A DNA stretch of 19,007 nucleotides from Desulfobacterales bacterium HSG17. GTDB lineage: Bacteria; Desulfobacterota; Desulfobacteria; Desulfobacterales; Desulfococcaceae. Location of the stretch: positions 1-19,007 of the forward strand of contig JAUCGD010000050.1 of the NCBI GenBank assembly GCA_030377945.1, written 5' to 3'. Under the pieces are notes generated by a model. The model was not told the DNA's origin. It worked only from the letters and a program-made list of their open reading frames with translations, and searched no databases. Made by a program: the position numbers and the translations under genes. This document shows, one piece after another, positions 17,563 to 19,007 of this stretch (the first letter of the stretch is position 1; every line of letters begins with the position of its first letter).

Positions 17563-18315
17563 CTATAATATATCTTTCATTCCCTGAATCTGCACATCTA
17601 TCTGTTTTATCTTAATATTAAGCTCAACTTTACGGTTAAACTGGGTCTCGTTTTTTAGTTCATTCCTGAAAGATGTCTGCTCCTGTTCCAAAGCATGAAT
17701 TGTTTCCAGAACCTTTCTCATGTCTTCCGTACTTTTTTGACCATCCAGTTCAAATTTACCACTGAGTTCAGCACAGTTTAAGGCAACTACCCGTTCAACA
17801 AGAGCAGAATAGAATTTGTAAAAATCTGTAAAAGGAAGCTTGTTTATGGCACAGCTTTCCAGAAAAGCCTGCGAAACTTTATCAGGAGATTCAGGATTGA
17901 ACCAGCCTGTAAAATAAAAAGATTCGGCTGTAATTTTGTTGCTGTCTGCCCAATTGATACGTTTGAGCGCAAGGTTTATCAATACCTGATTTTCATGAAC
18001 AAATACAAGCATTAAGGGATAGGGAATTGCACGCTGAATAATTTCAGCAATACGCATATAATGATTCTGAGCCTTGAGCGCCACCTGAATAACAGCAACC
18101 TCATGATACTCTTTTTCATCATCATCATATTTTGCAATATTAATAGTTTCAGGTTTCAGGCTGTACTGCCAGCGAATGTCACTGATACTTTCGGAAAATA
18201 TTTTTTTATTTGCAGCAGCTAATGGTGCATTCTCATAAAACAGCTTTTTAAACACCCTGTTTCCAAGAAAACAGGCATTGGGTATTGCAAGAAATTTATA
18301 AAAAGCATCTGTCAT
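17563..18315 (-). CDS. DUF4391 domain protein
   Basis: This 250-residue protein matches my recollection of DUF4391: an N-terminal RVFKKLFYENAPL-type segment, an IRWQYSLKPETINI block near residue 48, and AIPYPLMLVFVHENQVLINLA near residue 95. The C-terminus (about 205-250) is a charged coiled coil (ALEQEQTSFRNEL...). The biochemical role is unknown. From recollection, family members often lie between a large helicase and a Mod-type methyltransferase, as here, so a role in that restriction-like complex is likely. Its ATG overlaps the upstream gene's TGA (ATGA), which implies translational coupling, with GGAGAA just before. A hairpin repeat separates it from mod. Confidence 0.8.
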   Translation of the reverse strand: MTDAFYKFLAIPNACFLGNRVFKKLFYENAPLAAANKKIFSESISDIRWQYSLKPETINIAKYDDDEKEYHEVAVIQVALKAQNHYMRIAEIIQRAIPYPLMLVFVHENQVLINLALKRINWADSNKITAESFYFTGWFNPESPDKVSQAFLESCAINKLPFTDFYKFYSALVERVVALNCAELSGKFELDGQKSTEDMRKVLETIHALEQEQTSFRNELKNETQFNRKVELNIKIKQIDVQIQGMKDIL

Positions 18316-18929
18316 TTATCTTCTCCGGGTTTGAGAATCATGTAAGCTATGACTTCCACATCATCCATTCCCTGAAAACTATCTTTGGACAAAACCGTAC
18401 CGCCCCTTGAAAACAGGCTTTCAACACCCTTTTCCTCGCTCTTGCCTGCAATATTATTTACTGCTGTTTCCAGAAGTTTTAAATAGCGGCTCATGTCTTT
18501 ACCCTGGTCAGTATCCCGGTTAAAGACTTTTACAGCATCTGTATCAACCTGTTTTTTTCCGATACACTGCTTTTTCAGAATATCAAGAACCCGCTTTGAC
18601 CGGATAAAATTATATTGAATATCTCCATTATCCTTTACATAAACCAGATAATAAGGGGAAAGAGCATTTGAAGAATCTGCCAGCACCCTGCCTTCTTCAT
18701 CTTTCAGGCAGAAGATAACACCCGGCTCTGCTCCTGATTCCTGTATTGCAGGGTTATTATCAATAGTTCCCACGGAAAAGATATTGGCCGGATTGACTGC
18801 CAGCTTCTTCAAATTCTCCTTCATGTATTCCGAAAGATCCATGCGGAAATCATTAAGGGTAAGGTCGGTTATGGAAATACCGGGTGCGTACATCAAAAAA
18901 TTGTAAAAATAAACATAGATACCCACCAA
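18312..18929 (-). CDS. Helicase C-terminal-like fragment, possibly truncated
   Basis: This frame of up to 205 residues resembles the last ~190 residues of the large helicases that usually precede DUF4391 genes: NDFRMDLSEYM, then PGVIFCLK, NALSPYYLVYVKDNGD, RSKRVLDILKKQC, DMSRYLKLLETAV and ESLFSRGGTVL. Walker motifs and every helicase motif are absent. An in-frame stop lies upstream at 18960-18962, and the DNA to the window end (19007) is AT-rich with no helicase-like coding sequence. The start is unclear: TTG at 18929 or ATG near 18893 both lack a ribosome binding site. It could be a stand-alone C-terminal domain subunit or the 3' remnant of a broken helicase. The family assignment rests on recollection and is less certain than the frame itself, which the ATGA overlap with DUF4391 supports. 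Confidence 0.55.
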   Translation of the reverse strand: MVGIYVYFYNFLMYAPGISITDLTLNDFRMDLSEYMKENLKKLAVNPANIFSVGTIDNNPAIQESGAEPGVIFCLKDEEGRVLADSSNALSPYYLVYVKDNGDIQYNFIRSKRVLDILKKQCIGKKQVDTDAVKVFNRDTDQGKDMSRYLKLLETAVNNIAGKSEEKGVESLFSRGGTVLSKDSFQGMDDVEVIAYMILKPGEDK

Positions 18930-19007
18930 TAAATGTTTAACAGGAAAAAACCAATATTTTTATTTCTGGCAAAAAGTGCATTTTAAAAACAACTACCATA
19001 AAGTCTA
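18930..19007. other. AT-rich right edge, no gene recognised
   Basis: The last 78 bases are AT-rich with stops in the frame of the helicase-like fragment. A promoter for the defence operon could lie here or beyond, but no convincing -35/-10 pair was identified. Confidence 0.4.

Overview
The window looks like a chromosomal segment of a Desulfobacterota bacterium, probably a Desulfobacterales / Desulfonema-like sulfate reducer. I infer this from the gene styles: a poly-HAMP hybrid kinase, AmtB with P-II and GlnD-type ACT domains, and a type III restriction locus. The intergenic DNA is also crowded with short palindromic repeats typical of large, repeat-rich genomes. No rRNA, tRNA, CRISPR array or transposase gene was seen, so the taxonomic guess is moderate at best.

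Layout. Positions 1-368 hold palindromic repeats and a hexamer array, with no credible gene. On the + strand, 369-1988 encodes a soluble receiver-PAS-histidine kinase. Positions 1989-2362 are stacked palindromes. Positions 2363-7105 encode a 1580-residue hybrid kinase with six 92-residue HAMP-type repeats, GAF, kinase core and two receivers. A terminator-like hairpin and a second palindrome separate it from everything that follows, which is all on the minus strand.

Nitrogen block (10238 down to 7313). A near-perfect sigma-54 promoter at 10224-10238 fires into a frame-broken GlnD/ACT remnant, then a stand-alone double-ACT protein (the C-terminal sensory part of GlnD without nucleotidyltransferase or HD domains), then amtB and a P-II gene. 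A palindromic element lies in the amtB/P-II gap. Together these genes would import ammonium and report nitrogen status. The unusual part is the ACT-only GlnD derivative.

Defence block (18929 down to 10467). The order of transcription is: a helicase C-terminal-like fragment, DUF4391 protein, type III-like Mod methyltransferase, DUF4258 toxin, YgiT-type zinc-finger antitoxin, PtuA/retron-Ec78-like AAA ATPase, a 26-codon stub resembling the start of the PtuB HNH nuclease, and the type III Res helicase-nuclease. The Mod and Res genes of one restriction system are therefore separated by a toxin-antitoxin pair and a broken Septu-like ATPase/nuclease pair. Three copies of one hairpin repeat sit 17-21 nt upstream of three of the start codons. 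This composite island and its repeated intergenic hairpins are the most interesting parts of the window. Functions come from reading the proteins by eye; no database search was run.
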